A stretch of 64,000 nucleotides of DNA from Lichtheimia corymbifera B2541 (Eukaryota; Mucoromycota; Mucoromycetes; Mucorales; Lichtheimiaceae): assembly GCA_000697475.1 (NCBI GenBank), contig JNEU01001139.1, positions 1 to 64,000 on the forward strand, read 5' to 3'. How positions within the stretch are numbered: the stretch's first letter is position 1; every line of letters begins with the position of its first letter. The position numbers were made by a program, and so were the translations under genes. The notes under the pieces are model-generated. The model was not told where the DNA came from. It worked only from the letters and a program-made list of their open reading frames with translations, and ran no database searches. Shown here piece after piece: positions 46,544 to 58,003 of the stretch.

Positions 46544-47901
46544 TTAAACGAGCAATGCTGACAAAACTGCAGCTGCAGCCAAAATGATATTCTCGGGAGA
46601 TGTCATCGAACCTGCTGATTCTTCATCTTCTTTGCTCGAGGAAGCCTTGTTGGAAACTGATGTTGCAGTGCTCGATGATTCATGCGACGACGAACTTGCC
46701 GAGGGGGTCTTTTTAGTGGATGTGCTATTGGTCGATGATGCATTGGTAGCCTTGGCAAATGTGGGGAATGTCACGGTCTTCTCCATGTAGGGATGAGTGA
46801 TATTCATGCAAGTGGCAACATCAACAACATGCTTATAATTCTTTTTGATCTTGGGAAGATACTCCATAGCGAGATTCATGGTCGTAGCATCAATTTCATG
46901 TTGAAGAACAATGTTGCCATGCTTTGCATAAGTGCCATTCTTGCCCATCTTGATGAAATCTTCATAATGTTTCTTAACAGTGGACATGGGTTCTTCAGCA
47001 CCAGCGGCCCAGTCATCGGTATCGAGGTCCCAGAGAATAGTGGTCAAGTTCAATTGAGTGGCAATCCAACGAACACGGTCATCAACATCACCAAAGGCCT
47101 ATAGCCACATAATGAGATGTTAGTATACGTTGCAAATAATATATCGATATGACCACTTACAGGTCGCCAATGGCGGGGCGTAATACCAGTTACCATCTTA
47201 ATGGCTTTCTGGGTATAATAGAGCTCGGCAAGTACTTGTTCATTACTCAAAGTGGTCATCATTTGGTGAGACCATGTGTGTTGAGCAATATGATGACCAT
47301 CCTTGACACCACGCATAGCACCATAAGGCCAGTTAATTACGTTGGATCCAATATAAAACATGGTTGCCTTGAGCTTCATGTCTTGTTGCAAAAAGTCATA
47401 GAACGCATTATGAGAGCAATTAGGGCCGTCATCAAAGGTCAAGCCCCAAGTTTCTGGTTCAGGGCAATGATAGATGTCAGCATTGATACCCTTATGCTTT
47501 GGCTTGGTGCATGTAGTAGCTGACCACCAGCAATCGGGATCTTCAGGATTATAGCCGGTCATGTTGACTCCACCATCAGCTGTCAGTTGACGCACTGGGA
47601 TATCAGGCATCGATTTCCAAGGGATTGACTTGTACAACGCAGTAAATTCGGCACTCTTGTCCATGCCATTGCTGGTGGCTACTTCCCATGTGGTTGGCCA
47701 TTCCTTGGGATCAAATTCAAAGGAGCTAGATGCATCGTACGCTGTACATTGTGTGGTTTCATCATGCGAGGTGGTTTGTTTGATCTTTGGAAGAGTGATT
47801 TTGGTAGGATCCACCTTGGAGTTCCAGGATTCCCAATACTCGGCAGCGTTCGCCATTGGCGCTGCCACAGCAAGGGCAATGGCAAGATACTTTGCAATCA
47901 T
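46544..47901 (-). CDS. CDA: Chitin deacetylase, GPI-anchored
   Basis: CE4 polysaccharide deacetylase that turns nascent chitin into chitosan at the cell surface. Model: complement(46544..47098, 47161..47901), 431 residues. A signal peptide (MIAKYLAIALAVAAPMANA) is followed by a mature region with N-glycosylation sites. NodB motifs: TFDDGP (catalytic base Asp and metal Asp), H.TWSH (metal His pair), RPAFGDVDDRVR (usual RPPYGD; here A-F), DTDDW, and IVLQHEID (catalytic His). The Ser/Thr-rich tail and C-terminal hydrophobic ENIILAAAAVLSALLV predict a GPI anchor. The single intron splits motif 3. Chitosan walls are typical of Mucoromycota. Confidence 0.95.
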
Positions 47902-49084
47902 GTAAAGAATGGAAGGGGTGGGTAAACGTTCAATTGATAAATGAAAGGGAGGATGGTGGTGGTGGTGAATACAACCTGAAATCAAATGATAATGATCAAG
48001 ATGCCCGCCTTTTATTGAGGAGCGGAAGTAGTGGTATACCCGGTCAGAGCAATATAGTCTTGTGTCACGGTAACGCGGTCGTTTACCAGGTACAGTGCTA
48101 CTGCCATTTTCCTACTTGGGATAAAAGCGACATGTCTTTTACCATACACGTTCTTTTTCCCTTTGACTCTGACACACAGCCTGCCGTGCCACGCGCACAT
48201 ATTATCAAAATAAGCTCAATGGAATTCCAATATATCAAATTTTTTGATTGATCTCGTGTATACAGCGCAGATTTGCCAGAAAACGGTAAATTATGTGCAT
48301 GGGTGGGATAATGGTTGCCATAGTAACATGCAATGGGTCATTAATAAAACAACATCATATCTTCATACAGAGCTTGTTGTGTGTGTATGATTGTAAATCC
48401 AACCCATCAAGATTGCCTGTGATGTGTCCTTTGGGACAATGGGTTCTATCACAGTTCGATGGTACCATTCATTCATTACATAAATCAAGCATATATTAAT
48501 GACGTCAAATTGTGCCCAATAGTAGCTCACCGATAACGTGTATGAGAAGGGGTGTCTCATTGTGAACAAGACTTGACATTTTGTGTATACGATGCAGCCA
48601 TTAACCTTGTTTGGCTATGGTCCGTGCTAGTGTGCACCAACATAGTTTGACTTTTTCGAATAAACGTGACATGTAATGTGTACTATCATTGATGTCATTC
48701 GCAGCCCATAGAGCAGGTACGATGTCCATATATTGACAAGTGCCTAAAACCATTACCATCCTCATTCAACTGATTGATGCGAACGTTTCTAATATGCAGC
48801 TGCATGTATTCTAGTGTAGAAATGAGCGAGAACAACAGAAGGGGATGGGTAAGGAAGAAGGAAAATGTCTCGATAAGGCAAGGACCTGCCATAGGCCCGA
48901 TCGATAGCATGAAGAAAAAGGTAGAAGAGGATTGTGTGTATATAAATAGCTGGTACGATCAAAAGAGGGAGTTGTTGTTGTGTTGTATGCAAAAAGAGAG
49001 AGAGACAAAGAAATTGAGTGGCTGGTGTATGAGTTACATCGATGAATGCAATATCCCATGGACGACGTGGTTTTGTATGTGCGT
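47902..49084. other. Intergenic region, CDA to Sec14-like gene
   Basis: 1.2 kb with the CDA promoter (GGTGGTGGTGG patch at 47954) and the 3' UTR of the downstream minus-strand gene. No gene supported. Confidence 0.4.
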
Positions 49085-50309
49085 TTAATGATATTCGATG
49101 ACCTTGTAAGGGTTGCCGGTTTTTTCCAAAAGCGCGCTCCAGTACGATTCGATGTCGTACTTAAAGTTGTAATCACCACCATACTCGCATTCAAGCATGT
49201 TCTTGGGGATATAATCACCAATATGCACCCATTCATTCTTCAAACCCTTGGTATCATCCTTGGAACGCTTTTCATCATCGTATACAAACTTGATCTTTGC
49301 TTTGGTGACAGGATCCATAAAAGGCGAGATGAGCTTGAATGTGGTGAAGAAGAACCATGGGGCTAACAAGCAAACAAATTATGAGCATACGCTTTTGAAC
49401 CAATAACTCATTTTTATTCCTACAAACGCCCAAAGCCACTTACATTTAACAACAAACGCAATGCCGAGTCTTTCAGGATAATGGTTGCTGAGGATATCCA
49501 AGAACTTTTTGCATGTAGCCACACTTGGATTGTGTGCATAAGCAGAGTCCTTGAAATCAACAATGATAGCAATGTTTTCAACCTTGGCAGGCATAAGACG
49601 GATGCCACGTTCCAAGCAGTAAACAATATGCTTGACTTGGCGCTCGTTGTCCTTGGAGTTTTGAAGTCGGGGTCGCATGATCCAAATGGGACGACCAGCG
49701 TTGTCGAAACCATCAAAGTACATTTTACCCGTTTCAGCCTAATAAGCATAAACATGACGTTGAGTTGACTCCCAAGTTACAACTTGCCGCCAAAATCTCA
49801 CGCACGCACACACATACACCCATTTTTATCTCCTAACCCCTTGCTTTTTTTACCTCTGGCTTAATGTATTCAGGATCCAACTCGTCTGGGCGATAATCAC
49901 GACGCCACTTGATGGTATTCTCCAACATGGTTTTTGCCGCCTATTTTACCGCATGAGCATATGTACAAAGCTTGGGATTCAGCGTGCATGACCAAATCGA
50001 GGTTGTTATTGTTACCTCATAATCCCATTTACGTGCTCGCATATAACGTTTCAAAGTGCCATCAGTGACAAAACCTCTCTCACTCGGGTAATATTCATGA
50101 TCCTTGGGAAGCATAATGCCTTCAATATATTCTCGCAATTGGTCAAGCTTTTGCTGCTGCGACTCATCCAATGCGGGTGGTAGGCTGGGGCTATAGTCAG
50201 CTGGCGGGGTAAGGATGGGCTCGTGCGTCACTGGTCCATTATCAACCACCTTGGGCTCGCTATTGTTAACGTTTGCAGCAGAGTTTGACTTGAAACGGAA
50301 GACGTTCAT
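49085..50309 (-). CDS. CRAL-TRIO (Sec14-like) lipid-transfer protein
   Basis: Model: complement(49085..49362, 49444..49738, 49854..49940, 50016..50309), 317 residues, phases close. The first 65 residues are a low-complexity head. The CRAL-TRIO-N helices (DQLREYIEGIML...LKRYMRARKWDYEAAKTML) lead to the lipid-binding fold: GRPIWIMRPR, IIVDFKDSAYAHNP, CKKFLDILSNHYPERLGIAFVVK, WFFFTTFKLISPFMDPVTKAKI, and the NMLECEYGGD.NF close. It resembles fungal PDR16/SFH-type phosphatidylinositol transfer proteins; the ligand is inference. Confidence 0.9.
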
Positions 50310-51325
50310 GGTATGTGAGTGAGAGAAGAGTGGAAAAAAAAGAAGAAAGGAAGGTGGAGATGCACTAGAAACCCTCTCGGGTAAAAAAAAAGTTGAGTTT
50401 TCGGCCTTTGTGACGATCGGCACCGGGCCGCCCATTATCATCAATCATAGCTTGAATTCGGTTTGCTAGTTTACCCGTGTTTGGAAAAGACCGTGGTTTA
50501 CCAGGGCACGAGGCTGATTGTTCTCATTTCACCGGCGCATGGCGCCGAAACAATTAGAAGAATGTACTTGCTTTCCAGCATCAAAAGCTAACATTCTCGG
50601 TATATCATACATGTGTCAAAATTGTAGGAGATGCTATGACCTGCATCAAACCTCCCTTTCTTTCAATCCTTATCTTTTCCCCCTTTGACTTATCTCAAAA
50701 CTGCAACGATGTTAGCAATATATCCAATACATCACGAGGGGTGGGTTGTGTGTGCATATTATATTGATTTGGGATCATGGGTGCGGCAAAAAGGCATTTC
50801 CACAACATGCATGAATAGGTTATTGTAAGACTAGAACTACTGTTCAACAAGAAAAACAAGAAATGTGTGATGATACTGCTGCGGATGGTATTGCAAGCTC
50901 CGGTTTCCCACAATGATAGTTGTCTTTGTTCATATACCTTCTATAGTTATCCTTTCTCTCGCTTTAATAAGGAAATCCTCATTATTACAATTTATTTAAA
51001 ACCTATAGCCACGTGGGCATTACATGGGATGCATAAATAGGATGGTTGTATCATAGCAACAGTTGCTATGATGTGGATGAATAGGATATGATGTTACTAT
51101 GATGGCTATGTCAGATGCAATGTGTAACTGACGGTAAAATAAGCTAATAGTGTTGGCATGTGGCAAGTGTCTTGTAGAAGTAATCCAAGCACATGATGGC
51201 AGTGGGTGGCATAACCGAGCAGGGGCGACCCTAGTATTGGCAGTTTTCGGCAGTCACCGTGCAAAACAGCCTTAGAGCGAAATTTGCCTTATTCTTGTAT
51301 TCGTCTCCTTCATTCCTTATATACA
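50310..51325. promoter_or_regulatory. Divergent region, Sec14-like gene and ATP1
   Basis: 1.0 kb without a supported gene. It has a GC-rich hairpin (CGGCGC-ATG-GCGCCG at about 50532-50546) in otherwise AT-rich DNA. The final 60 bp are the ATP1 leader. Confidence 0.4.
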
Positions 51326-53218
51326 ATGTTGAGAAACGCCGTTCGCGTGGCACGCCCCCATCTTCTTACCAAGAACGCACCTGCTGTGAGTACAATAACC
51401 TTGACCCTTTACTCAACAATGCGACGTCAAATCCACCATGAACCACCTTGAACGCGTTTTCCTTGCAACTTTTTCGAATGACACTTTCGCTCATGGACGT
51501 CTTTGATTGTAGGTTGGTCTTGGTGCTTTCAGAAGCTATGCTACTGCCAAGGCTTCCACTTCTGAAGTCTCCTCTGTTCTTGAGCAACGTATCCTTGGTG
51601 CCGAATCTGAAGCCAACCTTCAAGAGACTGGTCGTGTCTTGTCTATTGGTGATGGTATCGCCCGTGTCTACGGTTTGAAGAACTGCCAGGCCGAAGAAAT
51701 GGTTGAATTCTCCAGTGGCCTTAAGGTATGTAAATGGAAAGATAGTAATTGGATCATAGAGATGAGGAAGACAAACTTATATTGTAATTGGATACTAGGG
51801 TATGGCCCTTAACTTGGAACCTGACAACGTTGGTATTGTCGTTTTCGGTAACGATCGTTTGATCAAGGAAGGTGACACTGTCAAGCGTACTGGTGCTATT
51901 GTCGACGTCCCTGTTGGTCCTGGTGTCCTTGGTCGTGTTGTTGATGCTCTTGGTAACCCCATTGATGGCAAGGGTCCTCTTGAGACTGTTGGCCGCTCCC
52001 GTGTCCAAGTCAAGGCTCCTGGTATCTTGCCCCGTCACTCTGTTAACGAGCCTATGCAAACTGGTATCAAGTCTGTTGACTCCATGGTTCCTATTGGTCG
52101 TGGTCAACGTGAATTGATCATTGGTGATCGTCAAACTGGCAAGACCGCTGTCGCTCTTGAAGCCATTCTTAACCAAAAGAACTGGAACAATGGCACTGAT
52201 GAAGCTAAGAAGCTCTACTGTATCTACGTTGCCGTTGGTCAAAAGCGTTCCACTGTTGCCCAGCTTGTCAGCACCCTTGAGGAACACGATGCTATGAAGT
52301 ACACCACCGTTGTTGCTGCTACTGCTTCTGAAGCCGCTCCTCTTCAATACCTTGCTCCTTTCTCTGGTGCCGCTTTCGGTGAATGGTTCCGTGACAATGG
52401 CAAGCACTCTTTGATCATCTATGACGATTTGTCCAAGCAAGCTGTTGCCTACCGTCAAATGTCCCTTTTGCTTCGTCGTCCCCCTGGTCGTGAAGCTTAC
52501 CCTGGTGATGTCTTCTACCTCCACTCCCGTTTGTTGGAGCGTGCTGCCAAGATGAACAAGGACTTTGGTTATGGTTCCATGACCGCTTTGCCCATCATGT
52601 AAGTTAAAGGAGAAGGGTCAATGGGTGGACAGCTGTATTAATCAATCCTTGTTGTATGTATATCTTAGTGAGACTCAAGGTGGTGATGTGTCTGCTTACA
52701 TTCCTACCAACGTCATTTCCATTACTGATGGTCAGATTTTCTTGGAAGCTGAACTTTTCTTCAAGGGTATCCGTCCTGCCATTAACGTCGGTTTGTCCGT
52801 CTCCCGTGTCGGTTCCGCTGCCCAAACTAAGGCTATGAAGCAAGTTGCTGGTTCCCTTAAGCTTTTCTTGGCTCAATACCGTGAAGTTGCTGCTTTCGCC
52901 CAATTCGGTTCCGATTTGGATGCCTCCACTCAATTCTTGCTCAACCGTGGTGCTCGTTTGACTGAATTGCTCAAGCAACCCCAATACCACCCCTTGGCTA
53001 TCCAAGTTCAGGTCCCTATTGTCTTTGCTGGTGTTAACGGTTTCCTCGATAAGCTCCCCGTTAACAAGATCGTCGACTGGGAAAAGGACTTCATCAGCCA
53101 CATCCAATCTGAGCACAAGGATGTTCTTGAGGAGATCCGCACCCAAGGTGTCCTTTCCAAGGATCTTGAAGGCAAGCTCCGTGACATTTGCGAGAACCAC
53201 GTCAAGTCCTTCCAGTAA
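51326..53218 (+). CDS. ATP1: Mitochondrial F1-ATP synthase subunit alpha
   Basis: Nuclear-encoded alpha subunit of complex V. Model: join(51326..51385, 51513..51725, 51799..52598, 52669..53218), 540 residues. The N-terminus [20 protein letters not shown] is an Arg-rich mitochondrial presequence. Then come [23 protein letters not shown], the P-loop [45 protein letters not shown] in parts, [26 protein letters not shown] in parts, the adenylate-region SVSRVG and [10 protein letters not shown]. Codon bias is extreme (CGT, GGT, GTT/GTC, AAG), which also opens long antisense frames. Length matches fungal ATP1. The inverted-repeat cluster begins about 270 bp downstream. Confidence 0.98.
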
Positions 53219-53484
53219 ATTATCCCGTTTTCTTTCTCTTCCACAATCGAGAACAGCTGAAGATCCGAAGATCTTGTTTTAAAATATCAACACACTCAAT
53301 CTCGCACACTCACGCAACAACATATACACATTTGAATACACATGCATCTGATCCGAAATCATAAACGTGTTTTTTTACCAGTGGATTGGAATAGAAGTGG
53401 ATGGGATTTTGTAATTTGGATAAAAGATAAAAGCGTTGACATTTCTTACGTCGTGCATACAATTCTGTGATCGTTTCAATCATC

Positions 53485-54393
53485 GACGATCGTGAAACTT
53501 TCTGCACAAGGTGCGCTTGACCCCGCCGCACAACTTTGTTCGATTGTAGACCCCACGTTTCATTGTAGAATTTTTAGTTATGGGCATCATTGTGTCTTAC
53601 ATATGATATAATCATGATGCTATATGATAGGTGGTCTTTGTTCATTGTCATGTAGCTAGAGCCTAATAGAGCCAAAGATGTAGAGAGGCGTGTGTGTGTA
53701 CCTGAGCTACAAAATCAGCACTCCAGGGACATGCATGGCGAGTAGGCAAAGGTCATTTCCAATGCATACATTGGCAACTAACATGTACTTTTTCTCATTC
53801 CCAGCTTTTGCCCAATCCACTTGATAAGAAGGATGCACCTGCTGCAGACATTCATCTCCATCATTCGACTTTCTTGATCCGAGCTGATTTTGCTGAGTTA
53901 CGCTCAAATAAAGAGACATCAGTTGAGGTAGATAGTGCATGCTGCATGTATGGGGTGATGTGCTCTTTGTTTGAGCGTAACTCGGTCAAATCAGCTCGGA
54001 TCAAGAAAGTCGAATGATGGAGATGAATGTCTGCAGCAGGTGCATCCTTCTTATCAAGTGGATTGGGCAAAAGCTGGGAATGAGAAAAAGTACATGTTAG
54101 TTGCCAATGTATGCATTGGAAATGACCTTTGCCTACTCGCCATGCATGTCCCTGGAGTGCTGATTTTGTAGCTCAGGTACACACACACGCCTCTCTACAT
54201 CTTTGGCTCTATTAGGCTCTAGCTACTTGACAATGAACAAAGACCACTTGTCATATAGCATCACGCTTACAGCATATGTAAAACATAAAGGTGCCCGTAT
54301 CTCGAAACTTTACAATGAAGTGTGGGGCCCTCAATCGAGCAAAGTTGCTCGTCAGGGTGGAGCGCACCTTGTGTGCAACTTTCACGATCGTCA
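53485..54393. repeat. Large inverted repeat with 61-bp spacer
   Basis: 53651-53908 and 53970-54227 are reverse complements with about four mismatches over 258 bp. The spacer is 53909-53969. Outside the inner arms the pairing continues with more divergence: 53485-53650 against 54228-54393, which are half-copies of the foldback element. A protein-like frame (starting MPNPLDKKDAPAADIHLHH) occurs identically on both strands as a consequence. No gene is claimed. Confidence 0.9.
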
Positions 54394-54672
54394 TGGCCGA
54401 TCTCAGATTTCGCAATGTCAAAACCAGCCTCGTCGAAAAAAAATTCAAGAGGTCGACCTGGTTCACTTTGGCTGGTGGTGACATTGGGTGAATGTGAGAT
54501 TGGCCACGACGATCATGAAACTTCCACCCAAGGTGCGCTCCACCCCGACGAGCAACTTTGTTCGATTGAAGACCCCATGTTTCACTGTAAAGTTTAGAGA
54601 TACAGGCACCTTTATATTTTTACATATGCTGTAAGCGTGATGCTATATGAAGAGAGGTGTTTGTTCATTGTG
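54228..54672. mobile_element. Foldback element copy
   Basis: Terminal inverted repeats of about 200 bp. The left end reads CAATGAACAAAGACCACTTG..AGCATCACGCTTACAGCATATGTAAAA in parts; the right end is its complement, ending TTTGTTCATTG. The centre contains GTCGACC and TTTTTTTTCGACGAGGCTGG. There is no coding capacity, so it is a non-autonomous MITE/foldback type. It is inverted relative to the copy at 54750-55191. Confidence 0.75.
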
Positions 54673-54749
54673 AAGTATCATGCAAATGAGCTGTGTTACA
54701 CAGACGCGCCCCTCTGCATCTTCCGCTCTATCATCGTCGACCTACTTGA

Positions 54750-55191
54750 CGATGAACAAATACCACCTAACATATAGGATCACGCTTACAGCATATATAA
54801 AACACAAAGATGCCCATAACTAAAAATTCTACAATGAAACGTGGGGTCTCCAATCGAACAAAGTTGCGCGGCGGGGTGAAGCGCACCTTGTGTAGAAGTT
54901 TCACGATCGTCGTGGCCAATCTCACATTCACCCATTGTCACCACCAGCCAAAGTTGAACAGGTCGACCTCTTGAATTTTTTTTCGACGAGGCTGGTTTTG
55001 ACATTGCGAAATCTGAGATCGGCCACGACGATCGTGAAAGTTGCACACAAGGTGCGCTCCACCCTGACGAGCAACTTTGCTCGATTGAGGGCCCCACACT
55101 TCATTGTAAAGTTTCGAGATACGGGCACCTTTATGTTTTACATATGCTGTAAGCGTGATGCTATATGACAAGTGGTCTTTGTTCATTGTGA
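54750..55191. mobile_element. Foldback element copy, opposite orientation
   Basis: Same arms and centre as 54228-54672 but reverse-complemented. 54930-55190 matches the complement of 54230-54490 almost exactly. Between the two copies, and again after this one, lies the same 75-80-bp spacer containing TATCATGCAAATGAGCTGTG.TACAC. Confidence 0.75.
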
Positions 55192-55268
55192 AGTATCATG
55201 CAAATGAGCTGTGTTACACAAGCACGCGCCTGCGCACCTTCTGCTGTATCAGGGTCTAGCTACTTGAC

Positions 55269-55350
55269 AATGAACAAAGACCACTTGTCATAAAGCATCA
55301 CGCTTACAGCATATGTAAAACATAAAGGTGCCTGTAACTCCAAATTTCCA
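55269..55350. mobile_element. Truncated foldback element end
   Basis: CAATGAACAAAGACCACTTG through GCTTACAGCATATGTAAAAC matches the element terminus. The match is lost at about 55350, where the tandem module array begins. Confidence 0.65.
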
Positions 55351-55955
55351 TAATGATTTGTAGAGGCGTTATGAGAACGATATTGATCAGCATACCCGAG
55401 AGCACCTCCTGGCCAAGTTCCGACGTCCCCACCAGCAATATCGGCGTGTACGGCCGTACACCCTATTTATGTTACCATCCCTTTGTCGTCTCTCCTACAT
55501 TCAAGGTTTTCATAATGAACTCTGGGCACTTTATGAGAACGAAATTGCTCGGCGTGGTCGAAAGGATGTTGTGTGAAAGTTTCAGGTTTCGAGGTGGGCA
55601 ATCTCGGGGAGCAGGAGCGCCGACCCTACTTTTCCCTAAATTTGGGCTGGCCGGCATTCAAAATGTTCATAATGAACCATGCGGTTTTTAAATGAATGGA
55701 GTTGATCAGCATGTGCGAGAGTTCCTTCTGACCAAGTTTCAAGTGCGAAATGGGGAATCCCAAGAAACTACATAGTAATTGACTTTTTCATAAATCCGGC
55801 GCTTTCCCAATTTCCGCCCATCATAGTAAACCCCACATTATGCTCTACTTTTCGAAATTTTCAAATGAAGTGTGGGTTCTTTATTAAGACGAAGTTGTTC
55901 AGCATGGCCTAGAGCACTTTGTGTGAAAGTTTCAGGTTCGAGAGAGGCAATCAAG
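55351..55955. repeat. Four-unit diverged tandem module (about 160 bp)
   Basis: Units start near 55351, 55512, 55670 and 55864. Each has (A)AATGA...TG.G, an A.GA.TTG.TC.GC/CG.. core, and GTGTGAAAGTTTCAGGTT...GGCAATC (clearest in units 2 and 4). The same module is recognisable inside the foldback arms (CAATGAAGTGTGGGG...AAAGTTGCTC...TGTGCAACTTTCA), so array and element share ancestry. Confidence 0.6.
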
Positions 55956-57540
55956 GTTATGGATCAATTTTACAGTGTGCAGGCAGTGCCTGATTTATTT
56001 AATTTCCACTTCTTCCACTCTGGGCTTCTTGCCTCTTCCTCCTGCCATTCTCAACTGTTGCCCCCATTCAAGTACAACTACAACCTGCGAACGATTGTCT
56101 TGCTTCCTATCCACCATGTCAATGCTATGAGTATCTTGATCCGACTGTCTTGAGCTGAATGGCAAGCTCATGGCGTGTGCACCCCACTTCAACACACGCC
56201 TTTCTTGAAAGCACACACTGTCTTGCACACTCCAATACCACAACCAATCTTAACAGCATTCATTCCAGCAGTTACTATTAGTAATGACTTTATTGTCTCA
56301 AGCAGCGTTCACAATCTTGTCACTTTACTACTACAACACGCTCCTCTGCCACAACCATCCAATAACAGCAGCTGCCATTAGCAAGGTCTCCATTGTCTCA
56401 AGTTACTTGCGGCTTCTTCACGTGGACAGCTGATAGCCACCGTATAAAAGCAGCTTTATTTACGTGTGGCAACTTGCAATGATGCATACGACTTCTAATG
56501 GATGATCCCTATCAGCTATCAAGTACCCCTAAATACAAGCACTCTTCACCTTGTTGAGTTGCACTGAAAATGACCAAGAAAGAGAGAGACCAACACTCGG
56601 ATGGAAAAGGAAGCATATCAGCAGCGATCACAGAGGCTCTTTCTTATTGGACTCGCAACGGTTATGGATGAATGGATGGATGCAATCAAGTACAGTAATG
56701 CGGAATCCTGGGATGTTGCTTTGGCTACTTGGCTCGTCGTCAGCAATAACGAACACGTGGATGCGGCTGAGGATGATGATGGATTGGATGAATTGGATGA
56801 CATGGAAACGAGGGCTTATATCTTTGACAAGAGAGGATTTACCACCATGGATGATATTGCAACATTCAAGTCAATGCATGCAACAGCTACTTTTACAATC
56901 ATGGATGAAGATGCTTGACTGCAGCAACCAAGAATACAATGACACAACGACACCTGCTGATTCTTTGTGATCCACTGGTTGGCATCTGGAAGGAAAGGAA
57001 GGATAGAAATTTGACGGCCGGAAGGGGAGATTGGATTATACCCACATCGTTGTATAGAGACGCTCTTGCTCCTTTTGTCACATTACATTCATTAAAGCTT
57101 CATTGTTCATATGCTGATTAGACGATGAGTAGTGCCAATAACTGATTGCATACATGTTTAAATAGACGCTTGTATTATCAATGTTAATAAACCCATAGTA
57201 ACGGTACCCAGAAACCCTGCTTATTACGGAAGCTCGATCCATTGTAAGCTTAAATCATTAGGGCTAAGGAAGATGATGAGCTCTGTGGCGCAAGTACATA
57301 CATCATAATGCTTACCTATGACAACGGCCCTATTAGCATGATCCACCTTGTATGTATAGCCTTATATAAGAACGAACCCTAGAGGCAAACAATACCATTA
57401 CCGCTCATAGTCTTGGATGCACTGATCATTTATGCTTGTTAACCACACCATCATAGGCAGACCTTACTATTTAGGGATTGTCAATCATGCACTCTCCACC
57501 AATAAGAACCCTTCAAACCTTGCCACTATTGGCTTTATTA
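55956..57540. other. Gene-poor region with one doubtful small frame
   Basis: Mostly unassignable. A 105-codon frame at 56601-56918 is listed separately. The remainder (55956-56550, 57130-57540) shows nothing I can support. Confidence 0.4.
56601..56918 (+). CDS. Doubtful 105-residue open frame
   Basis: ATG at 56601, TGA at 56916-56918. Its composition is protein-like: an amphipathic N-half (RLFLIGLATVMDEWMDAI, then VALATWLVVSNNEH), followed by an acidic EDDDGLDELDDMETRAYIF. No family is recognised, and it lies between repeat elements. A competing frame on the same strand (from 56551) is longer but has unlikely composition (Met/Trp/Ser-rich). It may be a relic exon. Confidence 0.25.
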   Translation: MEKEAYQQRSQRLFLIGLATVMDEWMDAIKYSNAESWDVALATWLVVSNNEHVDAAEDDDGLDELDDMETRAYIFDKRGFTTMDDIATFKSMHATATFTIMDEDA

Positions 57541-58003
57541 CACGAGTTCCTCTGCATCTTTTGTACTATCAGGGTCAAGCTATTTAACAATGAACAAAGA
57601 CCACTTGCTATATAACATCACGCTTACAGCATATGTAAAAACATAAAGATATCCATAACTCAAAATTCTACAATGAAACGTGGGGTCTTCAATCGAACAA
57701 AGTTGCGCGGCGGGGTCAAGCGCACCTTGTGTGGAAGTTTCACGATCGTCGTGGCCATTCTCACATTCACCCAATGTCACCACCAGCCAAAGTAGATCAT
57801 CTGCAGGTCGACCGCTTGAATTTTTTTTTCGACGAGGCTGGTGGTGACATTGGGTGAATCTGAAAAGTTTAGAGATACAGGCACCTTTATGTTTTTACTA
57901 TGCTGTAAGCGTGATCCTATATGAAAGGTGCTCTTTGTTCATTGTCAATCGCCTCGCTCATATGGGAGCCAACGATGCAGAGAGACTTGTTTGTGTAACT
58001 AGC
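57540..58003. mobile_element. Foldback element copy, isolated
   Basis: CAATGAACAAAGACCACTTG at 57588 and GTGCTCTTTGTTCATTG ending 57946 form the inner ends. Outward, CTCTGCATCTTTTGTACTATCAGG (left, in parts) mirrors GGGAGCCAACGATGCAGAG (right), so the inverted repeat extends to about 57540 and 58003. The centre is shortened relative to the 54-kb copies. No coding capacity. Confidence 0.7.

Noticed and set aside
51754..52524. 256-codon minus-strand frame opposite ATP1
   Set aside because: It is the antisense of a strongly codon-biased gene; the composition (Thr/Asn/Ser/Gly/Leu-rich) matches no family and no start context or introns exist.
53808..54070. Identical small proteins predicted on both strands of the palindrome
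   Set aside because: A direct consequence of the inverted repeat; the frame runs into the spacer and shows no independent coding evidence.
54251..55168. 66-103-codon frames repeated in the foldback elements
   Set aside because: They appear in every frame and orientation of the repeat and are interrupted differently in each copy; treated as non-coding element DNA.
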